Position numbers and translations under genes: made by a program. DNA of 51,866 nucleotides, taken from Secundilactobacillus yichangensis (GTDB lineage Bacteria; Bacillota; Bacilli; Lactobacillales; Lactobacillaceae). Under the pieces are notes generated by a model that did not search any database, had not been told where the DNA came from, and was given only the letters and a program-made list of their open reading frames with translations. Each line of letters opens with the position of its first letter. Position 1 is the first letter of the stretch. Of the stretch, positions 6,953 through 15,136 are shown piece after piece. The stretch covers positions 1 to 51,866 of the forward strand of contig NZ_BOLK01000015.1 of NCBI RefSeq assembly GCF_016861565.1. Direction: 5' to 3'.

Positions 6953-7068
6953 GGTGCGAAACGAAGCGCTTAGAGACTGGAGCCTAGTGGGTGTTCAGTA
7001 TAAATCCCGGGTCTGGATTTGTGCTGGATACCCACTAGGTGCAAGTCTCTGCTTCGTGTAGCCCGACT
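6953..7068 (+). repeat. Dispersed long-hairpin repeat, copy B
   Basis: Same architecture as copy A with different arms that still pair: CGAAGC/GCTTCG, AGAGACT/AGTCTCT, CCTAGTGGGT/ACCCACTAGG, closing on AAATCC-CGGGTCT-GGATTT. The base changes on opposite arms are compensatory. Confidence 0.8.
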
Positions 7069-7175
7069 AAGCAATGTAACATACCCAGCGACAATCTATC
7101 TGTTGTACCCAACTAAGCGTCCAGATTCCCCACGCACCCCACTACCTACATACCTCACCAATCACCCTTCCCCGG

Positions 7176-7204
7176 TTGCTATCCCACCAGAAAAAACTTA
7201 TAAT
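7176..7204 (+). promoter_or_regulatory. Promoter of the nucleotidase gene
   Basis: TTGCTA (7176-7181) and TATAAT (7199-7204) are 17 bases apart, about 38 bases before the ATG. It lies just after the two hairpin repeats, so the gene does not depend on upstream transcription. Confidence 0.65.
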
Positions 7205-7241
7205 TTTCTATAATATTACTAACCGCATTGGAGGAAACGAC

Positions 7242-8828
7242 ATGCTCACACTTACGATTCTTTCAACCAGCGATACGCACGGCTTTATTTTTCCAACTAA
7301 TTACGTCAAGCCCAGAGCGCATATGCCCTTTGGCCTTATTCGTGCCGCTACGGTACTTTCTGCAGAACAGCAGTCAGCACCGGGACCTGTAATCACCATT
7401 GATGATGGTGACTTTTTAGCTGGTTCGCCCTTAGCCTACTATGTCGCTCAGGTACAGCCGCACTCAGATCCGCAGCCGCTGGTCAGAATCTATAATCAAA
7501 TTCATTATGATGCCGAAATCTTGGGGAACCATGAATTTGATTATGGCACCGACTATTTGGAGCGGGCACTGAATGCCAGTGATCGCCCAGTTGTGAATGC
7601 AAATATTTTGGATGGTGCAGGTCGGCCATTATTTGGTCAGCAGTACCGAATTATTGAACGCAATGGCGTTAAAATTGCCATCGTGGGGCTAACTACCCGA
7701 GCCGTGCTGCAGTGGAAGAATCATGATAATGTGAGCGATGATGTCCACTTTCACACAGCAGTTTCGATTGCCAAGGAACTGGTTCCAAAACTGAAAAAGA
7801 TTGTCGATGTTGTGATTGTTTCCTACCACGGCGGTTTCGAACGGAACTTAAAGACGGGTAAACTGATTGAATCACTGAGTAACGGTGAAAATGAAGCCTA
7901 TCAGCTGCTCTCTGAGGTCAAAGGGATCGATGCCCTGATCACTGGCCACCAGCACCGTAAAATTGCAACTAGCGTGTTTGGTGTCCCCGTGACGCAACCT
8001 GGTTACCGTGGCGAAGCCGTTGGAAAAATCGTTCTCAAATTAGAACCATCAAGGGCCGGCGGCTACATCGTTACCGATAAAAGTGCCCATTTAATTGAAA
8101 CCAAAAACGCTGAATTTGATCGCAACATCGCCATTTATAGCCATCAGCTTGATAAAAAGGTGGACCATTGGCTCGCTGAACCGCTTGCACAGATAGATGG
8201 TGATTTAACTTTCAAAAGCGCTCAGAAAGCCAGAATGAAGGAAACAGCGTACACGGAATTCATTCAACGGGTTCAGATGACCACGATGAAGGCTGATATC
8301 TCTGCGACTTCGTTATTTAACAATGAAGGACACGGGTTTGAAAATCCCATTACCATGCGCAATATTATGACTAACTACGTCTATCCAGACGGTCTGGCAC
8401 TAGAGTTAATCACCGGCAGAGAGCTTAAGGCAGCGCTGGAAAAAGCCGCCACTTACTTTACACTTAATTTGAAAAATCAAATCGTTGTTAATCCGGCCTT
8501 TTATTCACCGAAATTACGCCATTATAATTATGATATGTACGAAGGCATCAATTACCGGATCAACGTGGCTAAACCGGTTGGTCACCGTATTGATAGATTG
8601 CTATACAAGGGTCAGCCCGTCAGCAATGATCAGACTTTCAAAATTACTTTAAACCGTTACCGTGCCGGTGGTGGCGGCCACTACGACATGTTTCACGCCG
8701 ATAAAATTATTGCCGAAAATAAAACCCCTATGAGTCAGCTGATCGCCGATTATCTCAGAGCGCATTCAGTGATTAAAGCAACGGTTAACCATAATTTTGA
8801 AGTTGTCAATGAGCCCGATACGAAATAG
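7242..8828 (+). CDS. 5'-nucleotidase / 2',3'-cyclic-nucleotide phosphodiesterase family metallophosphoesterase
   Basis: The 528-residue protein has an N-terminal calcineurin-like phosphoesterase domain with all metal motifs: SDTHG (10-14), DDGDF (54-58), GNHEFD (95-100), YHGG (195-198) and GHQH (235-238). A C-terminal 5'-nucleotidase domain includes NRYRAGGGGHYDMF. Relatives release phosphate from nucleotides. Most extracellular members have a signal peptide and wall anchor; this one starts directly at the catalytic strand (MLTLTILSTSDTHG), so it is probably cytoplasmic. ATG 7242 is supported by SD GGAGG at 7230. The terminator at 8849 serves both strands. Confidence 0.9.
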   Translation: MLTLTILSTSDTHGFIFPTNYVKPRAHMPFGLIRAATVLSAEQQSAPGPVITIDDGDFLAGSPLAYYVAQVQPHSDPQPLVRIYNQIHYDAEILGNHEFDYGTDYLERALNASDRPVVNANILDGAGRPLFGQQYRIIERNGVKIAIVGLTTRAVLQWKNHDNVSDDVHFHTAVSIAKELVPKLKKIVDVVIVSYHGGFERNLKTGKLIESLSNGENEAYQLLSEVKGIDALITGHQHRKIATSVFGVPVTQPGYRGEAVGKIVLKLEPSRAGGYIVTDKSAHLIETKNAEFDRNIAIYSHQLDKKVDHWLAEPLAQIDGDLTFKSAQKARMKETAYTEFIQRVQMTTMKADISATSLFNNEGHGFENPITMRNIMTNYVYPDGLALELITGRELKAALEKAATYFTLNLKNQIVVNPAFYSPKLRHYNYDMYEGINYRINVAKPVGHRIDRLLYKGQPVSNDQTFKITLNRYRAGGGGHYDMFHADKIIAENKTPMSQLIADYLRAHSVIKATVNHNFEVVNEPDTK

Positions 8829-8848
8829 CGATTTCTTATTCTTACATT

Positions 8849-8909
8849 AAAAAGCATCACCAGCCAATTCAAATGAGTCGTCACTTTGAATTGGCTGGTG
8901 ATGCTTTTT
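8849..8909. terminator. Bidirectional terminator between the nucleotidase gene and queG
   Basis: A 25-base arm beginning AAAAAGCATCACCAGCC (8849) pairs perfectly with TTTGAATTGG...GCTTTTT (8885-8909). A and T runs on both sides let it work for both convergent genes. Confidence 0.9.
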
Positions 8910-8924
8910 AGTTTGTATCCAGCT

Positions 8925-10082
8925 CTATGAAATTCGATTAATCGCTTGTACGTACTCTTGCAACAACTCAGTCTCCATTCCATTAGCCTGCTCCGTTGCA
9001 TAAGCTTCCCGCAAAAAATCGACCACGGCAGTATTACCAGGTTGACTCAAACGCCCCACCGCATAGGCTGCAGTAGCACGAATCACCGGCCGCGGATCGG
9101 CTTCGATCACTGCTAACAGCTTAGGTATGGCGCTGGTGTCATTGAGGTTTGCTAACGCGATAATGGCGTTTCGTTGCAGCGGCTTCTTCCCCCGCCATGC
9201 CCCCGCCATCGAACCAAAGCTCGCTTTGAACTCCCGGTTCGTCAGCGTCAGCATTGGCGTTAACTCTGGCTGTACCCGTTCAACGTCTGGTTCCATCCGT
9301 TCGTGCAAATGATTATCCACGCCCCGATTAAACGGGCATACCACCTGACAAACATCACAGCCGTAGATCACGTTACGGATCAGGGGCCGAAACTCATCCG
9401 GCATTTGTCCCTTAGTTTGGGTCTGGTAGGACAGGCAACGTTGCCCGTTTAACTGACCATTTCCCATCAGCGCCCGCGGTGGACAGGCATCGACGCAGCG
9501 GGTACAATCACCGCACTGACACATCATTGGTTCATCGGGTGCCAACTCTAAGTTAGTCACAATTTCGCCTAAGTAAACATAGCTGCCGAACTCCGGCGTA
9601 ATCAGCAGTCCATTCTTACCAATGAATCCAACGCCCGCTCGCTGCGCAACTACCGTGTCAATCAATTCGCCGGTATCCACCATTGGTTTAAACCGAATGT
9701 CATTATCTTCCGGTAACAAGTCTTTGATTGCGCCGATCAGCGCCGCCAAGTAGTCGTCCAAAATAAAATGGTAATCCTCACCCCACGACGCCCGCGCGAA
9801 TTGACCGCGTTTCAAACCAGTTCGTGATGCCCGGTATTTTAATTTGGCCGGATAAGCTAACGCAATTGAGATCAACGTCTTCGGTTCATCAAAAATTAAA
9901 TTTGGATTCAGCCGCTCATCGAGATTTTGGTGTTCAAAGCCGGTAGTGTGCCCATCCGCCTTCTGCTTCACCAGCTCAGCTCGTAAATACTCGAAATCTG
10001 CTGCAGTTGTGAAGCCAATCTTATCGATGCCAATTCGTTGGCTGGCAGCGATGATTTGCTGCTTTAAAGTTGTACTTAACAT
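8925..10082 (-). CDS. queG: Epoxyqueuosine reductase QueG
   Basis: The 385-residue protein carries out the last step of queuosine synthesis, reducing epoxyqueuosine in tRNA with cobalamin and two 4Fe-4S clusters. The acid/catalytic Asp lies in MVDTGELIDT (near 136). Ferredoxin motifs are MCQCGDCTRCVDACPP (Cys 190, 193, 196, 200) and GCDVCQVVCP (Cys 242, 245, 249), with an extra Cys at 216. The C terminus has HEAT-like repeats (NLNDTSAIPKLLAVIE, ATAAYAVGRL). The ATG at 10082 is used because SD AAGGAAGGGA precedes it; an upstream in-frame ATG has no SD. No queuosine riboswitch was found next to it. Confidence 0.95.
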   Translation of the reverse strand: MLSTTLKQQIIAASQRIGIDKIGFTTAADFEYLRAELVKQKADGHTTGFEHQNLDERLNPNLIFDEPKTLISIALAYPAKLKYRASRTGLKRGQFARASWGEDYHFILDDYLAALIGAIKDLLPEDNDIRFKPMVDTGELIDTVVAQRAGVGFIGKNGLLITPEFGSYVYLGEIVTNLELAPDEPMMCQCGDCTRCVDACPPRALMGNGQLNGQRCLSYQTQTKGQMPDEFRPLIRNVIYGCDVCQVVCPFNRGVDNHLHERMEPDVERVQPELTPMLTLTNREFKASFGSMAGAWRGKKPLQRNAIIALANLNDTSAIPKLLAVIEADPRPVIRATAAYAVGRLSQPGNTAVVDFLREAYATEQANGMETELLQEYVQAINRIS

Positions 10083-10170
10083 CACGCGTCCCTTCCTTCG
10101 TTGCAACCGATTTTCTAATGATTGTAACACCTTTTTGTTGATACAATTCCGAAAACTTCCCTAATAATTT

Positions 10171-10218
10171 AGGCACAGACAACGGAAATCCAAACCAGGA
10201 TTTCCGTTGTCTGTGCCT
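10171..10218. terminator. Long hairpin between rny and queG, probable terminator
   Basis: A perfect 21-bp stem (AGGCACAGACAACGGAAATC.../...GGATTTCCGTTGTCTGTGCCT) with loop AAACCA. The T tracts on either side are weak, so it may also act as an RNA processing or stability structure downstream of rny. Confidence 0.7.
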
Positions 10219-10257
10219 TATTTTCCACTTTCTAAACGGTGGTTTTCACACTCTATC

Positions 10258-11853
10258 TCAAGCGCGTTTTTTCTTCTTTTTACCCTTACTTGGCTTATCA
10301 CCAACGTATTCAACGGCTCGCAGTTCACGAATCGTTGTTACCTTGATTTTACCTGGATAAGTGAGTTCGTCTTCAATCTGGTTCTTCACGTTTTCAGTCA
10401 ATTCAGCACTGGCTTTATCGTCCAGAACCTTTGGCTGAACCACGATTCGGATTTCACGACCAGCTTGGATGGCATAACTTTCCTGCACACCTTTTTGATC
10501 GTTAGCAATCTTTTCCAGACTGTGCAGCCGATTGATATATTCTTCAACCGACTCGCTTCTAGCACCAGGACGGGAACCTGAAACGGCATCCGCGATGGCA
10601 ACCAGTGATGAAATCGGTGAGGTGACTTCAACGTCCCCGTGGTGAGAGGCAATCGCATTAACCACGACCGGATCTTCACCATAGGCTTTGGCTAACGCCA
10701 CCCCAATTTCCACGTGGGTACCTTCAATCTCATGGTCAATGGCTTTCCCAATATCATGCAATAGGCCTGCTCGTTTAGCTAACCGAACATCTAGCCCTAA
10801 TTCAGCAGCCATGACACCCGTCATCTGAGCCACTTCGATGGAGTGATTCAAAACGTTTTGACCGTACGAAGTTCTAAACTTCAAACGACCAATAATCTTC
10901 ATAAAGTTGGGATGCATGAAACCGACCTTCAGCATGCTGACAGCTCGTTCACCGGTCTGGCGAAGATCTTTCAGCACATCATACTGGGCAGTTTGCACCT
11001 GTTTTTCAATTGCAGCGGCCGTAATTTTACGGGAAGCCAGCAAGCTCTCAATAGCGATGCGCGCCGTCTCACGCCGAATCGGATCATGGGTGCTGATCAG
11101 CAGTAAGTTCGGCTGCTCAGGATCAAAGACCAAGTCGGTACCAGTCAGTGATTCCAATAAGCGAATATGCTGACCATCACGGCCAATCAACTTGCTCTTA
11201 GTCTCATTGGTCGGTACCAGAACTGAGTGTTCTGCGTGCTCACGAGGCCAGTCGACTGGTCCGCGCTGAATCGATTCAATAATCAGATTACGAGCAGCTT
11301 TGTCCGCCGATGCCTCAGCGTTATCAGTTAACTCACGGACCGTGACATCCTCTTCCTGCTCAAGGTTCCGAGCAGTTTCTAGCCGAATGTGATCCTTCGC
11401 TTCGCTGGTGGTTAACTCAGCTCGCTTAGCGACTTCATTTTGACGATCAACGAATAACTGACGCGCCTGACTCTTAGTCTCGTTTAGATGAGTCTGGTCA
11501 TCATTCAGCACAGACTGCGTTTCTTCAATGGCTGCCTGCCGCTGATTTAGCCGTTCTTCCATCTGCTTCAAAGTAACCTGACGCTGTTCAGTCCGTCTTT
11601 GACGGTTCTCAGTCTCTGTCTGCTGATCTGCCAGCTCGGCTTCTGTTGATTGCCGATCCGCTTGAATCTTTGCTTTCGCTTCAGTGAGATATTTTGTTGC
11701 TTGCTGTTCCGCGTCTTTACGCGCGGACTCCCGAAGTGCCGCTGCCTGTCGGGTTGCTTCATCAACTTCGCGCTGGTGCTTTTGACGGCGAACAAGAAAT
11801 CCGCCCAGCAGTCCAATCACGAGGGTAACAGCCACGATGATCGTTTCAATCAT
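10258..11853 (-). CDS. rny: Ribonuclease Y
   Basis: The 531-residue protein has an N-terminal membrane helix (MIETIIVAVTLVIGLLGGFLV), a long charged coiled coil to about residue 200, a KH domain (LIGRDGQHIRLLESLTGTDLVFD) and an HD phosphohydrolase domain with LLHDIGKAIDHE. RNase Y is the membrane-bound endoribonuclease that starts mRNA decay in Firmicutes. The start at 11853 follows SD GAGGAAG, six codons inside the longest frame. The very basic C-terminal KGKKKKKRA extends slightly beyond the usual length of about 520. Confidence 0.95.
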   Translation of the reverse strand: MIETIIVAVTLVIGLLGGFLVRRQKHQREVDEATRQAAALRESARKDAEQQATKYLTEAKAKIQADRQSTEAELADQQTETENRQRRTEQRQVTLKQMEERLNQRQAAIEETQSVLNDDQTHLNETKSQARQLFVDRQNEVAKRAELTTSEAKDHIRLETARNLEQEEDVTVRELTDNAEASADKAARNLIIESIQRGPVDWPREHAEHSVLVPTNETKSKLIGRDGQHIRLLESLTGTDLVFDPEQPNLLLISTHDPIRRETARIAIESLLASRKITAAAIEKQVQTAQYDVLKDLRQTGERAVSMLKVGFMHPNFMKIIGRLKFRTSYGQNVLNHSIEVAQMTGVMAAELGLDVRLAKRAGLLHDIGKAIDHEIEGTHVEIGVALAKAYGEDPVVVNAIASHHGDVEVTSPISSLVAIADAVSGSRPGARSESVEEYINRLHSLEKIANDQKGVQESYAIQAGREIRIVVQPKVLDDKASAELTENVKNQIEDELTYPGKIKVTTIRELRAVEYVGDKPSKGKKKKKRA

Positions 11854-11907
11854 GTCGGCACTTCCTCTCAATTTATAGTTTCGATATACGTTTGTTATTA
11901 TACGCTA

Positions 11908-12585
11908 TTACGCGTCATTTCTAAAGCGACTGGTCAGGTAAATAACCACTAAACCAGCCGCGTTGATAACCAGAACGGCCCACAAGACCAAATCCGAGCT
12001 AATTAATATGCAGGTCATCGCTGATAGGCCGGCGCCCGCAATAAACATCGCCATTGTTGCAGCCAGCCACAAAAACTGTGACCGGCCGCTACGCTCATGA
12101 TCGATGAGCCAATGATACAGTGCCACCATCATATTCTTAGTGTTCCCCGTCATGATACCATTATTGACCGTGGTACCCTTTACTTCGCGAAAGCTGGTCA
12201 GTTCATACCCGGAAAGCCAGCCCAAAATAAAAATCATTACCAGTTCACTGAACCATTCCTGTCCCAGCGAAACAATGAGCAGTGTCACGACCACGACACC
12301 CATCATCCATAGGTAGCGCTGCCTTAAATTGGGTTTATGATTTAGCCAGCTTAAAGCAGCCTGCGCCACAAAACAGCCCAGTGCAAACCCAATCCAAATC
12401 GGCAGGCATACCCAGGCTTCACTAATGCCGCCACGGGCAAACTTCACCGCGAAAACGATCAGGTTCCCAGTCTGCGCGCTGGCAAAGGTTTCATTATGAG
12501 CGATATACGTGTACGCATCAACAGCTCCCATAGAGAAGGTGGCTAGAAATGTGAGCCAGCTAAACGATTGACGATTGGTGGTCAT
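11908..12585 (-). CDS. DUF1275 (YoaK-type) membrane protein
   Basis: The 225-residue, six-segment membrane protein begins with the DUF1275 signature (FLATFSMGAVDAYTYI, ASAQTGNLIVFA). An inner GIMTGNTKNMMVALYHW repeat is also typical. The family is widespread and of unknown, possibly transport, function. SD GGGGATG precedes the ATG. It is 54 bp upstream of rny on the same strand, but no functional link is known. Confidence 0.85.
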   Translation of the reverse strand: MTTNRQSFSWLTFLATFSMGAVDAYTYIAHNETFASAQTGNLIVFAVKFARGGISEAWVCLPIWIGFALGCFVAQAALSWLNHKPNLRQRYLWMMGVVVVTLLIVSLGQEWFSELVMIFILGWLSGYELTSFREVKGTTVNNGIMTGNTKNMMVALYHWLIDHERSGRSQFLWLAATMAMFIAGAGLSAMTCILISSDLVLWAVLVINAAGLVVIYLTSRFRNDA

Positions 12586-12630
12586 CGTAACATCCCCTTG
12601 AAAAGGTTTCTGGCTAGATTATATCATCAA

Positions 12631-13575
12631 CTAATGAAAGTACCGGTCTAGAAACGCTTTAACGGTATTTCGGTACAGTGCTGGCGCGTGTTCATATGAT
12701 TTGGCGTGCTTCGCGCCACTGACTAATAGCAGCCGCTTTGGCCCCTTATCTGCTCGGTACAGCGGATAAACCATCCGGGTCGGCACGAACGTATCATTAG
12801 TCCCGTGAATAAACAGCATCGGCTTGTGATTTTTGACAACCTGTTTCAGCGCGCTGGCCTGCTTAAAGGTATAGCCGTTTTTGAGGTAATTAATACCGCT
12901 GACCACTGGTACTAACGGGTATTCAGGAATATTGTACATTGATTTAGCCTGGTATTTAATTTCATCGTACACACTGGTATAGCCGCAGTCTTCAATGTAG
13001 GCTTTCACCTGTTTAGGCGTCTTTTCACCGCTGACCATCATGGTAGTAGCACCGCCCATACTAGTTCCGAACATCACTATTTGTGATTGGGAACCATTTC
13101 TCCGAATAACCTGCTTGATCCATTTCAAATAGTCTAACCGATCAGGCCAGCCGTAGCCGATGTAGTTCCCCTGACTCTTACCTGCACCACGATCATCTGG
13201 TAACAGTACGTTGTAACCCAACTCGTGAAACAACCCTGCGTATTCCCCCATTTTGTCACTGCTGCCGCCAAACCCGTGAGCAATAACAATGGTTTTCTTG
13301 GTCTGCTTGCTGGCTGGTACGTAATGAGCAACCAGTTTGAGGTGCTTAGTCGCTGAAGTTTCGTGCCAGACCAGCTTCTTCGTCCCGCGGTACCAAACCT
13401 TCTCATGGTATAACGGGTCACTCTTCTTAATGGCATTACTATTATTAATAAACGTTTTTTTACCGCGGGCAACTGCCATATTATAGAAGTAATATCCCGC
13501 TGAACCGATTCCGATACAAACTACACCGACTACGATCAAAATCCCAATTAGCCAGTGCTTTAAATGCTTATTCAC
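12631..13575 (-). CDS. Membrane-anchored alpha/beta hydrolase
   Basis: The 314-residue protein has one N-terminal transmembrane or signal-anchor helix (residues 9-31) and an alpha/beta hydrolase fold. The oxyanion region is AHGFGG (99-104), the nucleophile Ser172 is in GTSMGG, with Asp261 in HGTNDTFVP and His290 in GAKHAKS. It resembles the Gram-positive esterase/peptidase-like group that includes B. subtilis YqkD. The substrate is unknown, probably an ester or peptide outside the membrane. It is a single gene with a short upstream gap. Confidence 0.85.
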   Translation of the reverse strand: MNKHLKHWLIGILIVVGVVCIGIGSAGYYFYNMAVARGKKTFINNSNAIKKSDPLYHEKVWYRGTKKLVWHETSATKHLKLVAHYVPASKQTKKTIVIAHGFGGSSDKMGEYAGLFHELGYNVLLPDDRGAGKSQGNYIGYGWPDRLDYLKWIKQVIRRNGSQSQIVMFGTSMGGATTMMVSGEKTPKQVKAYIEDCGYTSVYDEIKYQAKSMYNIPEYPLVPVVSGINYLKNGYTFKQASALKQVVKNHKPMLFIHGTNDTFVPTRMVYPLYRADKGPKRLLLVSGAKHAKSYEHAPALYRNTVKAFLDRYFH

Positions 13576-13727
13576 TTTCCCTGCACCCCATTCTTCTAAA
13601 GTATACGGGGTATATCATACCATATGGTTCGCCCCTCTTAAATTAAGCGTCGTTCCAGCGTAAAATAAAAACTCAAACCCACAAAACGCTCCGTTAGGTA
13701 TACAATAGATGGTAAGAGGTGATGTGC

Positions 13728-14168
13728 ATGTTTTCCGAACGACTCCGGGCGTTGCGCCGTGGTCAGGATTTAACGCTGGGCCAGTTGGCAACCGCCTTAA
13801 ATCAATTATTTAAACCAGATAAAGAACACCAGAATACCGCGGCTCAAATTGGTAATTGGGAGCGTGGCATCCGTGTGCCTTCCTATATGGAAGTCCGTAA
13901 GTTAGCCGAATTTTTTGACGTTACAATGGACTACCTTGCCGGAAAATCCGAACGTGATGAATACGATTTGGACCGCCTATTTCTGTCCGGTAAGGAACTG
14001 AAATTTGGTGACAAAACGTTATCTTCCGATGACCGTTACGCGATTTACCAGCTGATGAACGGCTATATTCATGGCCGTTCTCGTCGCTTAACTACCGATG
14101 ATGAAGATACGCCCATTACCCATCAAGAATCACTGGAACTTGGGCTTGATACCGATAAACAACAATAA
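13728..14168 (+). CDS. XRE-family helix-turn-helix regulator
   Basis: The 146-residue protein has an N-terminal Cro/C1-type HTH (ERLRALRRGQDLTLGQLATA, then NWERGIRVPSYMEVRKLAEFF and VTMDYLAGKS). An unusual 10-residue insertion (KPDKEHQNTA) separates the HTH helices. The C terminus is acidic and contains no known domain. ATG 13728 sits about 6 bases after SD AAGAGGTG; two in-frame starts just upstream would overlap the SD. TACAAT at 13701 is a likely -10. The next gene follows closely and may be co-transcribed through a weak hairpin. Confidence 0.85.
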   Translation: MFSERLRALRRGQDLTLGQLATALNQLFKPDKEHQNTAAQIGNWERGIRVPSYMEVRKLAEFFDVTMDYLAGKSERDEYDLDRLFLSGKELKFGDKTLSSDDRYAIYQLMNGYIHGRSRRLTTDDEDTPITHQESLELGLDTDKQQ

Positions 14169-14172
14169 TTTG

Positions 14173-14211
14173 AAACGCGTCATTCGGTTTTTTCGGTCGA
14201 ATGACGCGTTT
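14173..14211 (+). terminator. Hairpin between the XRE gene and the methyltransferase-like gene
   Basis: AAACGCGTCATTCG (14173-14186) pairs with CGAATGACGCGTTT (14198-14211). It is not followed by a T run, so it may be an inefficient terminator or attenuator before the next gene. Confidence 0.6.
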
Positions 14212-14230
14212 GTGTCTGGGGGACCCCTTT

Positions 14231-15079
14231 TTGAATCCAAAGCAAAAAAAGAAACTGCTGAAGCGCGCACGCAGCCAGCACCTTGTTAAACCATCCGGCT
14301 ACATTGCTGCCATGGAGCGATACAACGATTTATTTGCTAAATTTCCAACCATTAAACTGCTGATCAATAACGTTCTGCAAGCTGACCGGCTGCTTAAACA
14401 GGGCCTTTTACCGCAAACCCTACCGAAACTTTTGCTGCCTGATGATACTCAAGATGTCATTTTCAAACAACTCAACGAGACATTTCCAGTTGGTGATCCT
14501 GAAGGCGATAAGCTCTGGAACCAATTATCCGACGCGCTGCCCGATCTGGACAAGAAGTTACGCAGTTTTCGCGATTACTTAGAAGACACTTATGGCATGT
14601 GGGCCTACATTTCGGCACCGGTTGCCAAAGATTTGGCTGACTTTGTTAACGGCCGACCAGCACTGGAAGTGATGGCTGGTAACGGCTACGTCTCAAAAGG
14701 CCTACGCGATAATGGCCAAACTGTGATCACTACCGATTCCAAGGACTGGACCAAGGAAAACGAAACCGGCAAACACCCCGTAACTGAAGTCGAACCGCTG
14801 ACCGCCAGTGAAGCATTTACCAAATACCAGGGTCAAGTCGATGTTATCATCATGGTTTGGTCGCCAGATGGGCTGGAAATCGACTGGAAACTGCTGCAGC
14901 AGATTCGGGCTGCCGACAAAGATTACGACTTTATCGTCATTGGCGAAAAGGATGGCGCAACTGACTCAAAGGCCTTCTGGCAGAACGCTAAACTGCTAGA
15001 TACGCCTGAGGTTAAGGCACTGAATAAGCACTTCAATCAGTTCGATCTGATTCATGATCAAATTTATCTAGTGAAATAA
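14231..15079 (+). CDS. SAM-dependent methyltransferase-like protein
   Basis: The protein of about 282 residues has a helical N-terminal half, then a Rossmann-like half with ALEVMAGNGYVSKGL (144-158), resembling the SAM-binding motif I. Following parts are VITTDSKDW (acidic strand end) and VDVIIMVWSPDG (motif IV position). Substrate is unknown. TTG 14231 is chosen because GGGGGA (14218-14223) lies 7 bases upstream. The ATG at 14201 is inside the preceding hairpin and has no SD. It follows the XRE regulator, which may control it. Confidence 0.65.
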   Translation: MNPKQKKKLLKRARSQHLVKPSGYIAAMERYNDLFAKFPTIKLLINNVLQADRLLKQGLLPQTLPKLLLPDDTQDVIFKQLNETFPVGDPEGDKLWNQLSDALPDLDKKLRSFRDYLEDTYGMWAYISAPVAKDLADFVNGRPALEVMAGNGYVSKGLRDNGQTVITTDSKDWTKENETGKHPVTEVEPLTASEAFTKYQGQVDVIIMVWSPDGLEIDWKLLQQIRAADKDYDFIVIGEKDGATDSKAFWQNAKLLDTPEVKALNKHFNQFDLIHDQIYLVK

Positions 15080-15111
15080 AAGAAGCTGAGAAATTAATTC
15101 TCAGCTTCTTT
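15080..15111. terminator. Bidirectional terminator
   Basis: AAGAAGCTGAGAA and TTCTCAGCTTCTT form the stem, with A/T runs on both sides. It serves the methyltransferase-like gene and, on the minus strand, malP. Confidence 0.85.
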
Positions 15112-15136
15112 ATTCGTTCGTATGAGTAAATTCAAA

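Noticed and set aside
6831-7068. Paired hairpins as simple terminators
   Set aside because: They lack T runs, carry a conserved loop and occur in the same form in unrelated contexts, including inside a T-box.
7019-7213. Plus-strand 64-codon open frame
   Set aside because: It starts inside the hairpin repeat and ends in the nucleotidase promoter.
9946-10164. Plus-strand open frame over the start of queG
   Set aside because: Antisense shadow of queG with no SD or family match.
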